NCBI RefSeq assembly: GCF_900460345.1
Contig: NZ_UHHW01000004.1
Span: 1-11,009, forward strand
From: Trueperella pyogenes
Lineage (GTDB): Bacteria > Actinomycetota > Actinomycetes > Actinomycetales > Actinomycetaceae
Direction of reading: 5' to 3'
DNA: 11,009 nt
Positions within the stretch are counted from its first letter, which is position 1, and each line of letters starts with the position of its first letter. A program made the position numbers and the translations under genes. Shown here piece by piece: positions 7,849-11,009 of the stretch. The notes beneath the pieces are model-generated. The model was not told where the DNA came from. It saw nothing but the letters and a program-made list of their open reading frames with translations, and searched no databases.

Positions 7849-8082
7849 ATGGATCGGACCATCCGCTCTAGTCACTTAGGCAAGCGTATCGATGCCAGCG
7901 TTATCTTAGCAGCGGCTCTGGGGCTCGCCGGCTTTGCAGCCTTCGCCGATATCGTGTCTGCCGCATTATTGGCAGGCGCGGGTCTAGTTGCCGGATTGGC
8001 TCTATTCGCGCTACCGCGACTCATCGCCGTGGGCTCCGCTCTTGTCGTGCACAACCCCACCAGCGTGACCACCATACCGTAG
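7849..8082 (+). CDS. Small two-helix membrane protein (right copy)
   Basis: Same 77-aa product as at 2901-3134. GAGGAG at 7836-7841, seven bases before the ATG, is one of the best ribosome binding sites in the window. Hydrophobic spans at about 17-34 and 37-64 are separated by only a few residues, giving a tight hairpin in the membrane. A terminal polar tail (HNPTSVTTIP) follows. Being downstream of the filP-like gene, it may be a membrane partner in the same envelope or polarity process, but no motif supports a specific function. Confidence 0.72.
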   Translation: MDRTIRSSHLGKRIDASVILAAALGLAGFAAFADIVSAALLAGAGLVAGLALFALPRLIAVGSALVVHNPTSVTTIP

Positions 8083-8889
8083 GTCCAGCTCAAAGGCGCT
8101 ACCGTCGCCTTCTACCTGCCCACACGTGGCGTAGAAATCGCGCAAGATATTGGCCAGCTCGGCAGGCTTCTCGTCCGCGGCGAAGTGGCCTACGCCCTCG
8201 ATCTCCCTGATATGTGGCTGGGCGGTGCGCAGCGCAAGCCTCATGTAGCCCTCTAACGAGGCGGTTGGGTCCTCCGTGCCGCGGATGAAATACACCGGGC
8301 CATCTACCAGCGCGACGGCGTCCGAGCGGTCCACCCGGTTGGCCATCGCACGCTGAATCCAGGCGAGGCCCTCGTTGGGCAGTGCGCGCAAGCGCGCATC
8401 GAGCGAGTCGCGAATCGCCTGTGGGGCGTCCGGACCGACCATCGTCGTCGTCCAGTCTTTGACCATCTCATAGCCACGCCCCTCGTCGGCGTGGGCTGCC
8501 ACGTTGCGCCGGAAAGCCTTCCGGTCGGCGTCGTCGGAGGTAATGTTCGTGTCCATGAGCGCCAACCCCGCCACGAGATCAGGGTGCGTGGCTGTGAAGT
8601 CTGCCGCAACTGAGCCGCCCATCGACAGTCCGCCTAGTGCGATGCGCGTAATGCCGAGTTCGTCGAGGCGAGTCTTGATCGCCGCCACGAACGTGCTCGT
8701 GTTCGGCTCACCCGCAGTAAACTGCGCGCTCAGCTCGGTTCGCCCAAAGCCGGGGGCATCGAATGTGAGGATATCGATGTCAGTTAGCTCGCTACGCACG
8801 GCGTCCCACATCGTCGAATCCAGCGGCAACGCGTGCAGAAGCACAAGTGGAAGGTCAGATACTGGGCCAGTTCTACGGTAAGCAATCAT
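8011..8889 (-). CDS. Alpha/beta-fold hydrolase (right copy, false C-terminal extension)
   Basis: Identical to the left copy (2095-2871) through residue 253 (DFYA), with the same Ser89, Asp207 and His235 triad. An extra G at 8128-8129 then shifts the frame, so the natural stop (equivalent to 8112-8114) is missed. The open frame runs on to 8011 for 39 residues, passing through the intergenic hairpin and antisense to the 3' end of the small membrane-protein gene. The left version, which stops just before the hairpin, is far more credible. The extra residues should be treated as an artefact. Confidence 0.85.
   Translation of the reverse strand: MIAYRRTGPVSDLPLVLLHALPLDSTMWDAVRSELTDIDILTFDAPGFGRTELSAQFTAGEPNTSTFVAAIKTRLDELGITRIALGGLSMGGSVAADFTATHPDLVAGLALMDTNITSDDADRKAFRRNVAAHADEGRGYEMVKDWTTTMVGPDAPQAIRDSLDARLRALPNEGLAWIQRAMANRVDRSDAVALVDGPVYFIRGTEDPTASLEGYMRLALRTAQPHIREIEGVGHFAADEKPAELANILRDFYATCGQVEGDGSAFELDLRYGGHAGGVVHDKSGAHGDESR
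8093..8111. terminator. Hairpin between convergent genes (right copy)
   Basis: AAGGCG, a 7-nt loop, then CGCCTT, 10 bp past the stop of the small membrane-protein gene (8080-8082) and next to the natural end of the hydrolase gene. It probably serves both convergent transcripts. Confidence 0.5.
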
Positions 8890-8898
8890 GGCACTACG

Positions 8899-9200
8899 CT
8901 ACCACCACGTGCCCAACGCATGGCGGCCTTTTGCCCTCCAGCAGGCCGTGTGCCAATGTCTACGGGCCTCCTGACCAGCCTGGGCGCCGAACCAGCTGTC
9001 CTCCGTCCACGCCACCACGTGTGCTTCACCGACGCGGATGGCCCCATGACACCCTGGGCAGAGGTACTCCTTGGCGGCGGCACGGATCTTGTGAACCTTG
9101 AACTCCATGCCGTTGTCCGCAGTCTCGACGTGCGTGTAGTTCATGAGCCCTCCGGATTGAGCGGCCTGACAACGCGTTCGTATTTGTTACGACGCCGCAT
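8899..9200 (-). CDS. Small CPGC / HWH-x2-C zinc-binding-like protein (right copy, frameshifted)
   Basis: Right copy of the gene at 1783-2085. The start ATG at 9200 overlaps the nucS stop, but one base is lost near 9149 (CCGGAGGGCTC on the coding strand, against CCGGAGCGGCTC). The frame from the true start therefore ends after NPEGS. The rest is intact from MNYTHVETADNG (internal ATG at 9144) to the final GTWW and carries all the putative metal ligands (C48, C51, H82, H84, C87 in full-length numbering). Reading only from 9144 would give a misleading 81-aa protein without the basic N-terminus. Confidence 0.78.
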
Positions 9201-9894
9201 CAGAACAGCCGATCCTCCGGCCGATCCACGCCACGCATCGCGTCGTAGTCGAGCACTATGCATTCGATACCGCGGTCTTCTGCCAGCACCCGAGCCTGCG
9301 GTTTGATCTCTTGGGCGGCGAAGATGCCCCGGATCGGGCGCAAGGTGGAATCCCTCTCCAACAGGCTGAGGTAGCGCGTAAGCTGCTCGACGCCGTCCAC
9401 TCCCCCGCGCCGTTTGACCTCGACAGCGATGTGCCGGCCTTCCGAATCGGTGACCAAGAGATCCACCGGGCCGATGGCGGTTGGGTATTCGCGGCGCACC
9501 AGTCGCGTGCCTGCCCCAGGATTTCGGTTGCTCGGCGAGCAAGCGCTGCAGATGAGCCTCCACGCCGTCTTTGAGGAGGCCAGGCTCAATACCCAGGTCG
9601 GTGCTGATATCTTCGTGGATATCGTGGATGTGGATAATGAGCGCGTCGTCCATCTTGGCGTGCTCAACTCGCCAATTCTCGACAATGCCCAGCTCAGCCT
9701 CAGCTTGCTCCGGTTCTTCCACACGCATCGAGCACGGCGGGGGACATCCAGTTCAACGGCTTATACGAGCCCCCGTCTGGCGTGGACGAGCACCGAGCCG
9801 TCTGACTTGAGCATGAGAACGCGTTAGCGGGTTCAAGATGAGCGTCGAGACGCCCTGAATAGTCAACAGAGCATGTCGCAATGACGATACGCAC
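9200..9894 (-). CDS. nucS: Mismatch endonuclease NucS/EndoMS (right copy, five indels)
   Basis: Right copy of nucS. It starts at GTG 9894 and ends at 9200. Five single-base changes scramble the N-terminal two thirds: lost A then extra C (9824-9825 and 9778-9780), which restore frame at [13 protein letters not shown]; an extra C at 9739-9743 just after WMSP; then lost A and lost G at 9528-9529 and 9514-9517. The final third is in frame from TRLVRREYP to the end and supplies the correct junction [14 protein letters not shown], which the left arm lacks. All three catalytic residues (D145, E159, K161 in consensus numbering) are present. With both arms combined the gene is normal, so neither copy should be called a pseudogene. 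Confidence 0.88.
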
Positions 9895-9934
9895 AAGGTT
9901 CCTTTCGCCGGAAACAACCAGCCTAACAGAGCAC

Positions 9935-10336
9935 CTACGCCATCGTCGGCTCGGCCGATGGGCGCGCGGAGTCCATCCAGGATAGCAGGGCGCTCATTTC
10001 ATCCGAGCCGGCAGCTAATCGCCAGCTACCGTCTGCGACGATGATAGTCACCACACGGATGCCTCCGCGCGGCCGCTGAATCTCGAAGCTCATATCCAGG
10101 CGATCCCACTGCATCACTGGGATCCAGGAAAAGGAATGCGTGGGATACAGGTCGAGCGATTCTGGACCGAGGATCGCGATATTGTTGTGCCACCTACCGT
10201 CCATGCCACGCACGGATACTTGGATGGATCCCTCGTGGTTGAGGAGATATCTGATGCGGAAAAGGTAGACAAAGACAAAGGCGAGGGCGATGATCGTCAA
10301 GAATCCCACAATTCCAAGAATGTCGCCCGCGCTCAT
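9935..10336 (-). CDS. DUF2550 membrane protein (right copy, intact)
   Basis: Encodes 133 aa. A single N-terminal transmembrane helix (about 6-26, [20 protein letters not shown]) is followed by basic FRIRYLL and a cytoplasmic domain with [19 protein letters not shown] (48-65), [18 protein letters not shown] (68-85) and a beta-rich [20 protein letters not shown]. Recognised as DUF2550 from sequence features and from its place between atpC and nucS. The role is unknown, and nothing suggests it is an ATP synthase subunit. It starts 2 bp after the atpC stop, so it is likely the last gene of the atp transcript. nucS begins about 40 bp further on with its own ribosome binding site. Confidence 0.88.
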   Translation of the reverse strand: MSAGDILGIVGFLTIIALAFVFVYLFRIRYLLNHEGSIQVSVRGMDGRWHNNIAILGPESLDLYPTHSFSWIPVMQWDRLDMSFEIQRPRGGIRVVTIIVADGSWRLAAGSDEMSALLSWMDSARPSAEPTMA

Positions 10337-10338
10337 TG

Positions 10339-11009
<671 letters not shown>

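Noticed and set aside
8011..8111. C-terminal extension of the right-arm hydrolase overlapping an opposing gene
   Set aside because: Caused by one extra G at 8128-8129. The left arm stops normally before the hairpin.

Overview
This is GC-rich actinobacterial DNA. Gene content (end of the atp operon, a DUF2550 gene, nucS, a FilP-type coiled-coil gene) fits Actinomycetota. The short ATP synthase epsilon subunit and compact layout suggest Actinomycetaceae-like relatives, but I cannot fix a genus.

The dominant structure is one chromosomal segment of about 5.2 kb present twice, head to head. Positions 1-5183 (left arm) are the reverse complement of about 5800-10983 (right arm), around an axis near 5490. 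I count 15 differences between the arms up to 5149/5830. All are single-base length changes, mostly in short homopolymers, and I found no substitution. Six are in the left arm and nine in the right. Each breaks a conserved gene in one arm while the other arm is intact, which is the pattern of uncorrected long-read sequencing error, not of gene duplication. The central ~600 bp is a noisy continuation of the same palindrome. I read the window as a fold-back (template plus complement) chimera of a single locus.

Real locus, in left-arm order: atpD (3' end) > atpC > DUF2550 membrane protein > nucS > CPGC/HWH..C zinc-binding-like small protein > alpha/beta hydrolase >, then convergently < two-helix membrane protein < filP-like coiled-coil gene, then divergently > two-TM membrane protein whose 3' end runs into the fold-back axis. 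The right arm repeats this in reverse order.

Taking the intact allele at each indel gives these lengths: AtpC 97 aa, DUF2550 133 aa, NucS 231 aa, zinc-like protein 100 aa, hydrolase 258 aa, small membrane protein 77 aa, FilP-like 357 aa, and terminal membrane protein about 309 aa. The last is uncertain at its C-terminus.

The genes cover ATP synthesis (F1 subunits), replication fidelity (NucS non-canonical mismatch repair) and probably polar cell architecture (FilP-like). I see no convincing new system. The main value of the window is its structural anomaly and a few context clues.
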